Source of the DNA: Billgrantia saliphila
GTDB taxonomy: Bacteria; Pseudomonadota; Gammaproteobacteria; Pseudomonadales; Halomonadaceae
Direction of reading: 5' to 3'
DNA: 64,000 nucleotides
NCBI RefSeq assembly: GCF_002930105.1
Contig: NZ_PJRN01000006.1
Location: 186,001 to 250,000 of the forward strand
Part shown: one piece after another, positions 1-9,006 of the stretch
How the letters are laid out: each line of letters begins with the position of its first letter
Position numbering within the stretch: position 1 is the stretch's first letter
Notes under the pieces: generated by a model
What the model saw: the letters and a program-made list of their open reading frames with translations, nothing else
Told to the model about the DNA's origin: nothing
Databases searched by the model: none
Made by a program: the position numbers and the translations under genes

Positions 1-1001
1 CCTGTACGCCACTCCTCCTCGAGTTGACGCTGCATCTCGTCGACTAGGGCATCCTTCACCGACCGATGCACGATCAGCCGCGAGCCTGCCGAGCAGTTCT
101 CGCCCATGTTCCAGAAGGCCGCAGCCAGGACGTTGCTCGCCACGGTCTTGAGGTCGCTCACGTCGGGCATGACCACCTGCGGATTCTTGCCACCGCACTC
201 CAGCACGATTCGCTTGAGATTGCTGGCCGCCGAGTATTCGAGGAAACGACGCCCTATCTCGGTGGAGCCGGTAAAGGCGACAAGGTCGATATCCGGGTGC
301 AGACCGATGGCCTTGCCGGCGGTATGGCCCAGGCCCGGCACTACGTTCAGCACACCGGCCGGTATTCCGGCTTCATATGCCAGTTCGGCAAGCCGTAGGG
401 TGCTGAGCGAGGTCAGCTCGGCGGGCTTGAGTACCACGCTGTTACCCGTGACAAGGGCCGGCCCGAGTTTCCAGCCTGCCATCATGGCGGGAAAGTTCCA
501 CGGTAGCACCGCGCCCACCACCCCGATCGGCTCGCGGGTCACCGTGGCAATCACCCCTTTCTCGGTGGGGGCCACGGCATCGTAGAGCTTGTCGGCAGCT
601 TCGGCATGCCAACGAATGGTGTTGGCGGTATCGGGAATATCGACGTTGTAGCACTCGCCGATCGGCTTGCCCGCTTCCAGGGATTCCAGGACAGCCAGTT
701 CCAGGCAGTGCGCTTCGATCAGGTCGGCGAAGCGCTGCATGATGGCCTTGCGCTCGGCCGGGGCAAGCTCCGCCCAGACGCCTGCCTCGAAAGCGCGGCG
801 GGCGGCCTGTACCGCGAGATCCACATCGACGGCATCACAGGCGGCAACTCGCGTCAGGCACTCGCCGGTAGCCGGGTTCAGGGTCTCGAACGTCTCACCC
901 GAGCAGGCGGGAACGAAGCGACCGTCGATGAAGGCCAGATTGCGGTATTCGAGCTGCTCTATCTGACGCGCAATAGCGTCAGGAGTTAGGTTCTCGGACA
1001 T
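1..1001 (-). CDS. Aldehyde dehydrogenase, NAD(P)-dependent, C-terminus beyond the window
   Basis: Reading leftward from the ATG at 1001 (preceded by a GAGGAG ribosome site) gives about 333 codons of a class I/II aldehyde dehydrogenase, missing the last third at the window edge. Visible hallmarks are VLPWNFP for cofactor binding, FTGSTEIG, the LECGGKNPQ segment with the general-base Glu, and NMGENCSAGS holding the catalytic Cys. It follows an FAD amine oxidase by 25 bp and probably oxidises the aldehyde that the oxidase or lyase releases. The resemblance is to PuuC/AldH-type enzymes; the actual substrate is inference. Confidence 0.9.
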   Translation of the reverse strand, partial: MSENLTPDAIARQIEQLEYRNLAFIDGRFVPACSGETFETLNPATGECLTRVAACDAVDVDLAVQAARRAFEAGVWAELAPAERKAIMQRFADLIEAHCLELAVLESLEAGKPIGECYNVDIPDTANTIRWHAEAADKLYDAVAPTEKGVIATVTREPIGVVGAVLPWNFPAMMAGWKLGPALVTGNSVVLKPAELTSLSTLRLAELAYEAGIPAGVLNVVPGLGHTAGKAIGLHPDIDLVAFTGSTEIGRRFLEYSAASNLKRIVLECGGKNPQVVMPDVSDLKTVASNVLAAAFWNMGENCSAGSRLIVHRSVKDALVDEMQRQLEEEWRT

Positions 1002-1026
1002 TGTTGTTCTCCTCGTATCAGGTAAG

Positions 1027-2355
1027 TCAAAGCTCCTTGCCGGCGTGCCACTCCTTCCAAGCAAGTGTCGAGCGCACGCCCAGGCCAAGAAACGGTTCTG
1101 GTGGATTGGCGGCAGGTTTGGGTTGTTCCAACATGATGTCGAGCAGTTCGCTCTCGATGCCCAGCGCATACTCGGCGATCAACTTTCCGGCGATGGTGCC
1201 TCGCGTCAGGCCCAACCCGTTCTGGCACACGGCACTGAAGACACCCGGGGCGATCTCGCCAAACGGGACGCCGCCATTGCGGGTCAGGCACAGTGCGCCG
1301 CCCCAGGTGTATTCCATTTCAACGTTCGGCAGCATGGGAAAGCGCCGCTTGAACGAGCGCTGATGGACGGAGCGCACACGTGCCAGCCGACTCTTACTGG
1401 TGCTGACACACGGGTTGTAGGTGAACACATTACGGATACAGATACGCCCGTCTCGCATACGCCGCACGGTCGTACCCATCGGATCGGCCGGAATCAGCCC
1501 CCAACTCTCCTCACCGCCCAGATCCGCCTGTTCCTGCGCGCTGAGGGGCCGGGTCAAACTGCCGTAGGTATACATGGGCAGAAGTCGACCCGAGAATCCG
1601 AGTTGGCTGAACTGGCCAGCATAGGCGTTATTGGCGAGAACCAGCCGGGGCGACGTGAGTTGGCCCTTGTTGGTCACCAGCGTATGAGGCTTGCCGACAT
1701 CGATCTTGTGGACGGGGCTTTCCTCGTAGAGACGAACGTTCGCCGGCAGGGTGGCCCCGAGCCCACGAACCAGCGCAGCCGGCTGCACCGTCACCGCACC
1801 CGGCGCATGCATTCCGGCCCGATAGAAATCGGTACCGGTTATTGCCTGCATGTCGCGGGCACTGAGCTCCCGGTAGGGTTCGCCTAGAACCGAAAGCCCC
1901 TTGGCGAACGTTTCCAGGGCCTTCAACCCGCGAGCCTCCACTGCCCCGTGCAGCTTGCCTCGCTCGCGCCAGTCGCATTCGATGGCATGCCGCTGCACGA
2001 TCTCGCGCATATAGGCGATCGCGCCCCGATTGAGCCGGATGAGCTTACGATCGGCGGACTGATCCCCGGTGTAGTTGTGCGAGTTCAGATCATGCGGCAG
2101 ATCCACCATGAAGCCGGAGTTCCGACCGGCTGCACCGAAGCCGACACGCTTGGCATCCACGATGGCGATGGCAGCGTTCGGCTGCAGCTCGGCCAGCCGG
2201 CGTGCCGCAGCCAGGCCGGCCAAGCCGGCTCCCAGCACCACCCAGTCGGCCTTGACCTCGCCCCTGAGCGGTGTCGATACAGGCGGCGGCGGCAGTATCT
2301 CGTACCAGCCACAGCGGCCGTCGTTCTGGGGCAGAAAACGACATTTCAGCTGCAT
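1027..2355 (-). CDS. FAD-dependent amine/amino-acid oxidoreductase (DAO family, PuuB-like)
   Basis: A 442-residue protein with a Rossmann dinucleotide fold: VVLGAGLAGLAAARRL at about residues 40-55 is the GxGxxG FAD motif. The following DAKRVGFGAAGRNSGF is typical of the PuuB/OrdL branch of the DAO family, and a second FAD-contacting stretch lies near the C-terminus (QNGLGLTRGTIAG). Such enzymes oxidise C-N bonds of secondary amines or gamma-glutamyl polyamines to an aldehyde or imine. The ATG at 2355 has GGAG eight bases upstream. It lies between a DapA-family lyase and an aldehyde dehydrogenase in one operon; the substrate is not determined. Confidence 0.85.
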   Translation of the reverse strand: MQLKCRFLPQNDGRCGWYEILPPPPVSTPLRGEVKADWVVLGAGLAGLAAARRLAELQPNAAIAIVDAKRVGFGAAGRNSGFMVDLPHDLNSHNYTGDQSADRKLIRLNRGAIAYMREIVQRHAIECDWRERGKLHGAVEARGLKALETFAKGLSVLGEPYRELSARDMQAITGTDFYRAGMHAPGAVTVQPAALVRGLGATLPANVRLYEESPVHKIDVGKPHTLVTNKGQLTSPRLVLANNAYAGQFSQLGFSGRLLPMYTYGSLTRPLSAQEQADLGGEESWGLIPADPMGTTVRRMRDGRICIRNVFTYNPCVSTSKSRLARVRSVHQRSFKRRFPMLPNVEMEYTWGGALCLTRNGGVPFGEIAPGVFSAVCQNGLGLTRGTIAGKLIAEYALGIESELLDIMLEQPKPAANPPEPFLGLGVRSTLAWKEWHAGKEL

Positions 2356-2378
2356 GAATGGATCTCCGGCGCCGGGTC

Positions 2379-3269
2379 TCAGCCGCGGTGTTGCACCAGG
2401 GCGTCATAGGTGCGCTGGAAACTGCCCTTCTCGGCCTCGCTCAACGGCATGAGTGGAGCCCGTGCCGGCCCTACCGGCAGACCTGCCAGTTCACAGCCAT
2501 ACTTGATGTACTGGCAGAATTTCCCGCCCTGCTCGAGCAGGTTCAGCATCGGCAGCAGGCGAGCGGCGAGTTTGCGTCCGGCGACGAAGTCCTGGTCGAT
2601 GACGCAGGCTTGGTACAGGGCCACATGTTCCGGGGCCAGAAAGTTGGAGGCACCTCCGACCCAGCTGCGCGCGCCCCAGACGAAGAATTCAAGTACCTGA
2701 TCGTCCATCCCGCAGCTCAGCTGGAGCTGGTCGGTGAACTCGTTCGCAAGTGCATGCATGCGCTCGATCGAACCGGTACTCTCCTTGATCGCCTGAAAAT
2801 TCGGACGGTCGCGCAGAGCCTCGATGAACTCGAGGCTCATGGGGGTGCCGGTGCGGTCAGGAAAGTTATAAAGCATGGCAGGCATGTCGAGAGCGTCATC
2901 GATACGCTGTACATGCGTGAGCAGTTCCTCTTGGGTCGGCTGGCAATAATAGGGAGCCGCCACGAGAATGGCATCGAATCGGGCAGCCTTGGCATGTCGC
3001 CCAAGCTCCAGGCTCTCTTCGGTGGTCGTCGCATTGATGCCCGCCATGATCGGGATTCGCCCTTTGGCATGCCCTGAGACGAAGTCGAGGACTCGCTTGC
3101 GCTCATCCTTGCCGAGAGCGTAATACTCGCCGGTCGTACCGCCGATAATCAGTCCATGCACACCCTGGTCGAGCAGGGTATCGATCACCTTACCCAGCGT
3201 GTCGAGCTGGATGGCACCGTCTTGGGCGAAAGGCGTGACGACAGGAGTCCAGATACCATCGAAGTTCAT
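2379..3269 (-). CDS. DapA/NAL-superfamily aldolase or dehydratase
   Basis: A 296-residue TIM-barrel lyase of the dihydrodipicolinate synthase/N-acetylneuraminate lyase superfamily. GGTTGEYYAL near residue 45 is the pyruvate-carboxylate loop, YNFPDRTG near 140 carries the catalytic Tyr, and AIKESTG near 165 carries the Schiff-base Lys. It is not a good candidate for biosynthetic DapA, because it opens an operon with an FAD amine oxidase and an aldehyde dehydrogenase. Family members in such settings act on keto-deoxy sugar acids or on pyrroline-hydroxycarboxylate (hydroxyproline breakdown). No proline racemase is visible, so the pathway stays open. Confidence 0.85.
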   Translation of the reverse strand: MNFDGIWTPVVTPFAQDGAIQLDTLGKVIDTLLDQGVHGLIIGGTTGEYYALGKDERKRVLDFVSGHAKGRIPIMAGINATTTEESLELGRHAKAARFDAILVAAPYYCQPTQEELLTHVQRIDDALDMPAMLYNFPDRTGTPMSLEFIEALRDRPNFQAIKESTGSIERMHALANEFTDQLQLSCGMDDQVLEFFVWGARSWVGGASNFLAPEHVALYQACVIDQDFVAGRKLAARLLPMLNLLEQGGKFCQYIKYGCELAGLPVGPARAPLMPLSEAEKGSFQRTYDALVQHRG

Positions 3270-3437
3270 AAAAACTACCTTTGTGATTGTTTATGAATGG
3301 AATAGCCGATAGACCGATGGTACGAGGGCAACTCTGCCCCGAAAAAGCAACATTTAATCCTGGCAAAGCATGACCGGATGTTATGATTATCTCTTCGTGG
3401 CGAAACGGCATCCGGTGCCGACAGGTCGAGTTGGAAT

Positions 3438-4436
3438 ATGACGACACACACCGATCCCGATCAGAAGCTGCTCAAGATGCCATCGCTGCGAGCGGTGAGG
3501 TCATTCGTGGCTGCGGCGAAGTATCAGAACTTCACCCGAGCTGCCGAGGCACTATGTGTCACGCAGGCGGCTATCAGTCGGCAGATTCGCGAGCTCGAAA
3601 GCCACCTCGGTACGCCCCTGTTCAAGCGAGCCGGCCGTTCGGTTGAATTGACTAAAGCCGGTTCAATTTTCTTCGATGCCGCGCAATTATCCTTTATCAA
3701 TATTGCTCAGGCCGCAGAACGTATTCAAAAGGACCACGGCAGCAATGCCAGGCGCACCCTCACGCTTTGCTGTTCCCCAGCTTTCTCGGCGCTATGGATG
3801 TCCCACCGGTTGCCCAGCTTTTTCAGTGACAATCCGGACATAGATCTCAACTTGGTCACGACCCAGAACTTCCTGACCATGGAGCCGGGAGTCAATCCAG
3901 ACATCTTCATCACCAAGATGTCTCGAGTACGCGATGGCTATGTCAGTACTCCACTGTTTCATGACCGGATCTATCCAGTGTGTACGCCGAGCTATCTAGC
4001 GGACCACCCTGAACTCCGCACTCTCGAGGGGCTGCGAGATGGCGTGCTGCTCAACCTGAGCCCCTACGGGCGCTCCCAGGTGGCCGAACATGTGGACTGG
4101 GGGGTATGGCTGGCCATCCACCACCTGGACATCGAAGACCGCCTGCCCCAGGGCCCTCACTACTTCAATGCCAATGATTACAACCTGCTGATCCAGATGG
4201 TGCTCAATGATCAGGGCGTCGCCTTGGGCTGGCACCATCTCGTCAGTCCGCTAGTCGACAAAGGGCAGTTGGCAAAGCCTGTCGAGCAAGAGGTCATCCT
4301 GGAGGAAACACGCCATTACATGGCGTACCGAGAGGACAAGGGAGATGAAGAGGCCATGATTCGCTTCCGGGAATGGTTTTTGCAGCAGAGCGATATGACA
4401 CAGGAGCCCGGCTTATCAGCGGGACAGACCCGCTAA
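3438..4436 (+). CDS. LysR-family transcriptional regulator (GcvA-like)
   Basis: A 332-residue LysR regulator. The winged helix-turn-helix occupies about residues 15-75 (LRAVRSFVAAAKYQNFTRAA followed by LCVTQAAISRQIRELE), and an effector-binding domain follows. The domain layout and the terminal tail resemble GcvA-type regulators. It is divergently transcribed from the DapA-family/oxidase/dehydrogenase operon with 168 bp between the starts, the usual arrangement for a LysR protein controlling its neighbour. The inducer is unknown, probably a substrate or intermediate of that operon. Confidence 0.9.
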   Translation: MTTHTDPDQKLLKMPSLRAVRSFVAAAKYQNFTRAAEALCVTQAAISRQIRELESHLGTPLFKRAGRSVELTKAGSIFFDAAQLSFINIAQAAERIQKDHGSNARRTLTLCCSPAFSALWMSHRLPSFFSDNPDIDLNLVTTQNFLTMEPGVNPDIFITKMSRVRDGYVSTPLFHDRIYPVCTPSYLADHPELRTLEGLRDGVLLNLSPYGRSQVAEHVDWGVWLAIHHLDIEDRLPQGPHYFNANDYNLLIQMVLNDQGVALGWHHLVSPLVDKGQLAKPVEQEVILEETRHYMAYREDKGDEEAMIRFREWFLQQSDMTQEPGLSAGQTR

Positions 4437-4527
4437 ACCTCTCGCACCCGCGGTAACTCGAGGGTTGAGCCTAGCTTCAACCAACCTGTTGACGTGGCGA
4501 GCCGGACGGTCAGCAACAGCATGCTTT

Positions 4528-4554
4528 TGTACATAAACCCGACACCAGTGTACA
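4528..4554. promoter_or_regulatory. Twin TGTACA sites upstream of a TetR gene
   Basis: Two copies of the palindrome TGTACA start 21 bp apart (4528 and 4549), two helical turns, in the 177-bp gap before the TetR gene. That spacing suits a dimeric repressor binding one face of the helix. This is a suggestion only; the hexamer is short enough to recur by chance. Confidence 0.25.
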
Positions 4555-4613
4555 CTTCCCGCTTTTGCTGGCGCCTCCTCGTGGCACCGCGTCCAGGATA
4601 GGAAGACATCTCG

Positions 4614-5273
4614 ATGCCAACCGGCAGTGACAGCAACACCAAATGGAAAGGATCCCGCGAGGCCTGGCTCGACGCCGCCTTCGAGTTGCTGCTCGATTCC
4701 GGCGTCGATAGCGTGCGGATCCTGCCGCTGGCCAAGCGGCTCGACGTCTCGCGAACCAGCTTTTACTGGTTTTTCAAGGATCGCGAGGCGCTGCTGGAGG
4801 CTCTGATCGAGCGCTGGCGGGAGAAGAACACCCAGGGCCTGGTGCGGCAGACCGAGGCCTATGCCGAGAGTATTGTCGAGGCGATCCTGAATGTCTTCGA
4901 CTGCTGGCTGAACCCCGAACTCTTCGACTCCCAGTTGGAGTTCGCCATGCGCAGCTGGGCACTGCAGTCGGAAGAGGTGGCCAAGGAGATCGATATCGCG
5001 GACGAGACGCGCATCGAGGCACTGACTCGCATGTTCGAGCGTTACGGCTTTGAGCCGCTGGCGGCCAACGTGCGTGGCCGCACCATCTACCTCACCCAGA
5101 TCGGCTATATCTCGATGAAGACCCAGGAAGCGCTCGAGGTTCGCATGCGGCGCATCCCCGCCTATGTCGAGATCTTCACCGGGCAGACGCCACAGGCCCG
5201 GGAGCTGCAGCGCTTCCAGGCCCGGCATGGTTACGCTGCCGAAAGTCTCTCTCCCATTGCGAATGACGTTTGA
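4614..5273 (+). CDS. TetR-family transcriptional regulator
   Basis: A 219-residue TetR regulator. The N-terminal helix-turn-helix spans about residues 15-62 (WLDAAFELLLDSGVDSVRI, then LAKRLDVSRTSFYWFFKDRE, where the Y-W-F-F-K recognition end is characteristic). The remainder is the all-helical ligand-binding and dimer domain, unlike any TetR I can name. The ATG follows AGGAAG. It converges on the prolyl oligopeptidase gene with 3 bp between stops. No obvious target operon sits next to it, apart from possible self-regulation through sites near 4528-4554. Confidence 0.85.
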   Translation: MPTGSDSNTKWKGSREAWLDAAFELLLDSGVDSVRILPLAKRLDVSRTSFYWFFKDREALLEALIERWREKNTQGLVRQTEAYAESIVEAILNVFDCWLNPELFDSQLEFAMRSWALQSEEVAKEIDIADETRIEALTRMFERYGFEPLAANVRGRTIYLTQIGYISMKTQEALEVRMRRIPAYVEIFTGQTPQARELQRFQARHGYAAESLSPIANDV

Positions 5274-5276
5274 GCA

Positions 5277-7334
5277 TCACTCCACCTCGCCCATCAATTG
5301 CTGTACAAGGAAGGTGAACGCCAGTGCCTGCATATGGGCGCGCTGTCGGTTGTCGGCCGCGCCACCGTGACCGCCCTCAATGTTCTCGTAGTAGAGCGCC
5401 TCATGCCCCTGCTCGCGCATGCGCGCCATCATCTTGCGCGCATGGCCCGGGTGGACGCGGTCGTCGCGGGTGCTGGTCATCAACAGCAGCGGCGGGTAGT
5501 CGGCGCCGGGGTCGAGGTTGTGGTAGGGGGAAACGTCGCGCAGGAATGACCAGTCGTCGCCCTCGGGGTCGCCGTACTCGGCCATCCATGAGGCGCCCGC
5601 CAGCAGCTTGTGGTAGCGGCGCATGTCGAGCAGCGGCACCTGGCACACCACGGCGCCGAGCAACTGCGGATAGCGGGTGAGCATGTTGCCCACCAGCAGG
5701 CCGCCGTTGGAGCCCCCCTGGATGCCCAGCCGGCGCGGCGAGGTGACGCCGCGCTCGATCAAATTTCCTGCCACCGCGGCAAAGTCCTCGAACGCCTTAT
5801 GGCGCTTTTCGCGCAGCGCCGCCTGGTGCCAGCGCGGGCCGTATTCGCCGCCGCCGCGAATGTTGGCCACCACGTAGACACCGCCCTGGCTGAGCCAGGC
5901 GCGCCCCACGCCGGGGCTGTAGCCGGGCAGCAGCGGCACTTCGAAGCCGCCGTAACCGTAGAGCAGCGTCGGATGATCGCCGTTTGGCTCAAGGTCGCGC
6001 CGCGCCACCTGGAAGTAGGGGATCGGCGTGCCGTCCCGGCTGGTGGCGAAGTGTTGTGTGACCTCGAGACCTTCGGCGTCGAATAGCGCCGGGGCCTGTT
6101 TGAGGGTCTCGAGTGTTTCACCTACCTGGCCATGCAGCAGCGTGGTCGGCGTCAGGTAGTCGCTGACGATGACGAAAATCTCGTCGCTCTCCTCGTCATC
6201 CACCGCAGTCACGCTGACGCTGCCGAGGGTCGGCACGCCGGGAAGCGGCTCGGGCTGCCACTGCCCCGCTTCGGGGGTCAGTACATAGAGCCGATGCTTA
6301 ACGTCGTCGAGCACGTTGAGAATCAGATGATGGCGGGTCCAGGTGACGTCCGAGAGCGAGGTGCGCTCGGTGGGCGTGAACAGCACGCGAAAGTCGTGGC
6401 TGCCGGCCATAAAGCCGTCGAAGTCGGCGATCAGCAGCGCGCCGGCGGGGTGCGTGGTGCTATCGAACTCCCAAGGTTCGCGCAACTCGACCAATAACCA
6501 CTCGCGGTGTACCTGCTTGTGGGCCGAGTTGGGCACCTCGATGCGGCGCAGGGTACCGTCGGCCTCGCGCAGGTAGAGCTCGTTGTCGTAGAAGGCGCGG
6601 GCGCGGCTGACGAAGTCGCGCTCGAAGCCGCGAGTGGGATCATGCGCGGCGCCAACGGCCATGTCATCAGGCTCGCCTTCGAACACCGTCTCGGCTTGCG
6701 CCAGCGGCGTGCCGCGCCGCCACTGCTTGACGATGCGCGGGTAGCCGGAGCTCGTCATCGAGCCTTCGCCGAAGTCGGTCTGGACGTAGACGGTATCGCG
6801 ATCGATCCAGCCCAGTCCCCCCTTGGCCTCGGGGCGCTGGAAACCCTCCTCAACCCAGCACTTCTCGACCAGATCGAACTCGCGGGTGACGTCGGCGTCG
6901 GCGCCGCCGCGGGAGAGCGACACCAGACAGTGGCGCCAGGGCTCGTCGGGCGAGGTCGGGCGCAGGCAGTGGGCGCCGTGCCACACCCAGTTCTCGCCCT
7001 CCTCGGCATTGAGCGCGTCGAGGTCGATCAGGACCTCCCATTCGGGCCGCGCCTGGCGATATTCCGCAAGCGTGGTGCGCCGCCACAGCCCACGTGGATG
7101 GTCGCGGTCCTGCCAGAAGTTGTAGAAGTGCTCGCCGCGCTTGACCACAAAGGGGATGCGGTCGTCGGCCTCGAGGATCGCCTGCAAATCGTCGCGCAGC
7201 TCGTTGAAGCCCGGCGCATCGGCCAGCCGCGCCTGGCTCTCCGCGTTACGTTCTTCCACCCAGGCCAGGGCGCGCTCACTCTCGACCTCTTCCAGCCAGA
7301 GATAGGGATCGTGCTCGTCGTGTGGGGCCGCCAT
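5277..7334 (-). CDS. Prolyl oligopeptidase family serine peptidase (S9A)
   Basis: A 685-residue enzyme with the two-domain layout of prolyl oligopeptidases: an N-terminal beta-propeller (to about 410) gating a C-terminal alpha/beta hydrolase. The catalytic Ser is in GIQGGSNGGLLVGN, the Asp in TSTRDDRVHPGHA and the His in IEGGHGGAADNRQ. No signal peptide is visible, so it should be cytoplasmic and cut short proline-containing peptides. Length and motifs match the family. It stands alone, convergent with the TetR gene. Confidence 0.9.
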   Translation of the reverse strand: MAAPHDEHDPYLWLEEVESERALAWVEERNAESQARLADAPGFNELRDDLQAILEADDRIPFVVKRGEHFYNFWQDRDHPRGLWRRTTLAEYRQARPEWEVLIDLDALNAEEGENWVWHGAHCLRPTSPDEPWRHCLVSLSRGGADADVTREFDLVEKCWVEEGFQRPEAKGGLGWIDRDTVYVQTDFGEGSMTSSGYPRIVKQWRRGTPLAQAETVFEGEPDDMAVGAAHDPTRGFERDFVSRARAFYDNELYLREADGTLRRIEVPNSAHKQVHREWLLVELREPWEFDSTTHPAGALLIADFDGFMAGSHDFRVLFTPTERTSLSDVTWTRHHLILNVLDDVKHRLYVLTPEAGQWQPEPLPGVPTLGSVSVTAVDDEESDEIFVIVSDYLTPTTLLHGQVGETLETLKQAPALFDAEGLEVTQHFATSRDGTPIPYFQVARRDLEPNGDHPTLLYGYGGFEVPLLPGYSPGVGRAWLSQGGVYVVANIRGGGEYGPRWHQAALREKRHKAFEDFAAVAGNLIERGVTSPRRLGIQGGSNGGLLVGNMLTRYPQLLGAVVCQVPLLDMRRYHKLLAGASWMAEYGDPEGDDWSFLRDVSPYHNLDPGADYPPLLLMTSTRDDRVHPGHARKMMARMREQGHEALYYENIEGGHGGAADNRQRAHMQALAFTFLVQQLMGEVE

Positions 7335-7644
7335 GCGGGTCTCCTGGTAGGCCTTGGTTGCCCACCAAGCTAGCCTGCCCCGGCCGCGGGCTCAATGCCG
7401 ATCAATATTTGCGCCGAAGCGCGGAAAGCATCTGCATGGCCAGGGCTAGGCCCGTTCCGTACGGGCCCACTTCTCATACCCATGCGGATCGCAAGGCAAA
7501 TAGAGTTAGGTGAAACTTTTCCACCTCGAAGATGCGAGACAGGTCCGCCATCTTCTCCAGATGACGTCCCCAGTTCGGCGAGCAGGACCGACTCAAGCGC
7601 GGCCTCCATGAGCGGCAGGCGACACAGGACAGTACGCGAGGGAG
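7335..7644. other. Intergenic region, no gene seen
   Basis: About 310 bp lie between the CMD-family gene and the prolyl oligopeptidase. Short open frames here have no recognisable protein character. A GC-rich inverted repeat around 7448-7468 (GGCCCGT and ACGGGCC arms) lies downstream of the CMD-family gene and could act as a weak terminator, though no T-tract follows it. Confidence 0.4.
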
Positions 7645-7962
7645 TTAGGATTCGGTGATGTCCTCGATCCAGGTCAAAGCCGCCACCCCGGCCGGCAGCC
7701 CCAGAGTGGGAATCGCCAGCATGGCCACCTGCTTGAGCGCCTCGGGCTCGATCCCCTCGTCGAGCGCTCGGCGCATATGAGAGTGCACGGCCCCCTCGGA
7801 GCCGCCACCCACAGCCAGCGCCAGCTTGACCAGGCGCCGCGTGCGATCGTCCAGCGGGCCCGCTTCGGCGCACGCCTTGCCCAGCGCGGCATAGGCGCGC
7901 CACACCTCGGGATAGTCGTCGGCCACCTTGCCGGCGCCGGAGGGAAGGTCTTGATTGGCCAT
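7645..7962 (-). CDS. Carboxymuconolactone decarboxylase/AhpD-like small protein without CxxC
   Basis: A 105-residue single-domain CMD-family protein. The helical core with LVKLALAVGGGSEGAVHSHMRRALDEG fits the AhpD/CMD fold, as does the C-terminal AMLAIPTLGLPAG stretch. In peroxidase-type members this region reads ExxCxxCxxxH; here both Cys are missing and only the His remains, so thiol-based peroxidase activity is unlikely. The ATG at 7962 follows GAGGAG. Function unknown; neighbours give no clear hint. Confidence 0.7.
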   Translation of the reverse strand: MANQDLPSGAGKVADDYPEVWRAYAALGKACAEAGPLDDRTRRLVKLALAVGGGSEGAVHSHMRRALDEGIEPEALKQVAMLAIPTLGLPAGVAALTWIEDITES

Positions 7963-8034
7963 GCGAGACTCCTCGTTCCTGGTTCGATACGTTGCGGCTA
8001 TCCAGTATAGAGCGGCACCCCGTGGCAGCCAGCG

Positions 8035-8430
8035 TCACTGCCAGGCGGCGAACCACAGCGGATCCTTGCTCAGAGCCGTGCCGAACATGTATGCGAAGGT
8101 GAGTATCGCCGCGACCGCGGCGACGCCGCGGGCCTTGATGCTGCGCCCATGCTTGATCGCCAGGGTCCCCAGCAGGATGTAGCCCAGCAGCGCCAGCAGC
8201 TTGGCGGCGAGCCACGGGTGCTGGTGCGGCCACATCGAGAGCGTGACCATCAGCGTGACGCCCAGCAGCAGCAGCAGGGTATCGTTAACGTGGGGCACGA
8301 TCCTCACCCACCGCCGCTGCAGGATCGGCGCCTCGCGCACCGACCACCAGGCGCGCACGACGAAGAGGGTCAGGCTCAGCACCGCCGTGGTCATGTGCAG
8401 ATGCTTGATCAGCATGTAGTGTTCGATCAT
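8035..8430 (-). CDS. SirB2-family integral membrane protein
   Basis: A 131-residue protein starting MIEHYMLIKHLHMTTAVLSL, followed by four hydrophobic segments, the layout of the SirB (SirB2) family. I chose the ATG at 8430 because GGAG lies six bases upstream; earlier in-frame starts add a low-complexity basic stretch unlike the family. Its role is not established. It lies about 80 bp downstream of a decayed NnrS-like gene; SirB2-like and NnrS genes are plausible partners in heme/copper or NO handling, but that is inference. Confidence 0.75.
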   Translation of the reverse strand: MIEHYMLIKHLHMTTAVLSLTLFVVRAWWSVREAPILQRRWVRIVPHVNDTLLLLLGVTLMVTLSMWPHQHPWLAAKLLALLGYILLGTLAIKHGRSIKARGVAAVAAILTFAYMFGTALSKDPLWFAAWQ

Positions 8431-8513
8431 CCGATGCTCCGGTTCCATGGCACCGGCCCGCCTCCTTACCCGTTGGGTGAAGAGAGCGGGCGCAGCCGGT
8501 CTTCGTGCGGGCT

Positions 8514-8734
8514 CTAGCCGTCCTGTCCGTCGACGCGGGCACTCAACAGCGGCTGTGTATAGTGGAACAGGAAGATCAGGTAAGCGCCACACCAGAACAG
8601 GATGCTCAGGTTATATGTCCACTACACCCCCATGGCCAGTACGCTGAACAGCGATGCGAGAAGGAGAAGGGGCGAAAGGCCAGGCGCGCCACGGGGAGGC
8701 GGTTCAGGCTTGCAACGAAGAGCGGAGGTTTCAT
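8514..8734 (-). pseudogene. nnrS: Decayed NnrS-like gene (internally deleted, frameshift, stop)
   Basis: From an ATG at 8734 the leftward strand reads LNRLPVARLAFRPF, then only a change of frame continues LLLASLFSVLAMGV. After an in-frame TAG it goes on WTYNLSILFWCGAYLIFLF and HYTQPLLSARVDGQDG to a stop at 8514. The first part looks like the N-terminal RxFRPFF helix of NnrS heme-copper membrane proteins and the last like an NnrS C-terminus, so most of the roughly 400-residue protein has been deleted. An FNR/ANR-like box survives at 8796. The NnrS assignment is from pattern memory. Confidence 0.5.
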
Positions 8735-8795
8735 GGCGATATCCGACTTGAACGCTAGGACAAGCTCATTGTGCAACCCATGGCACGCAAGAGTC

Positions 8796-8809
8796 ATGAC
8801 AAGCATCAA
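8796..8809 (-). promoter_or_regulatory. FNR/ANR-like box upstream of the NnrS remnant
   Basis: ATGACAAGCATCAA fits the FNR/ANR/DNR pattern TTGAT-N4-ATCAA with two departures. It lies about 62 bp upstream of the remnant's start, a normal activator distance, consistent with a gene once induced by low oxygen or NO. Confidence 0.5.
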
Positions 8810-9006
8810 GAAGCTGCAACACGAGCGACGCGTGGCTGCAACCTGAGACCTTCAGCATAAAGCACGATCGCACACCGGACCCTTGGCACGACAACGGGCC
8901 GGGGCGAAAGAAACCGCTTGGCAGCCAGCAACGACAACACGCCAGGCCACGACTCAACGCACTCGCCGGTGCCGCTGCGCGGCACCGATCCGCCAGGGAG
9001 GCTCCC

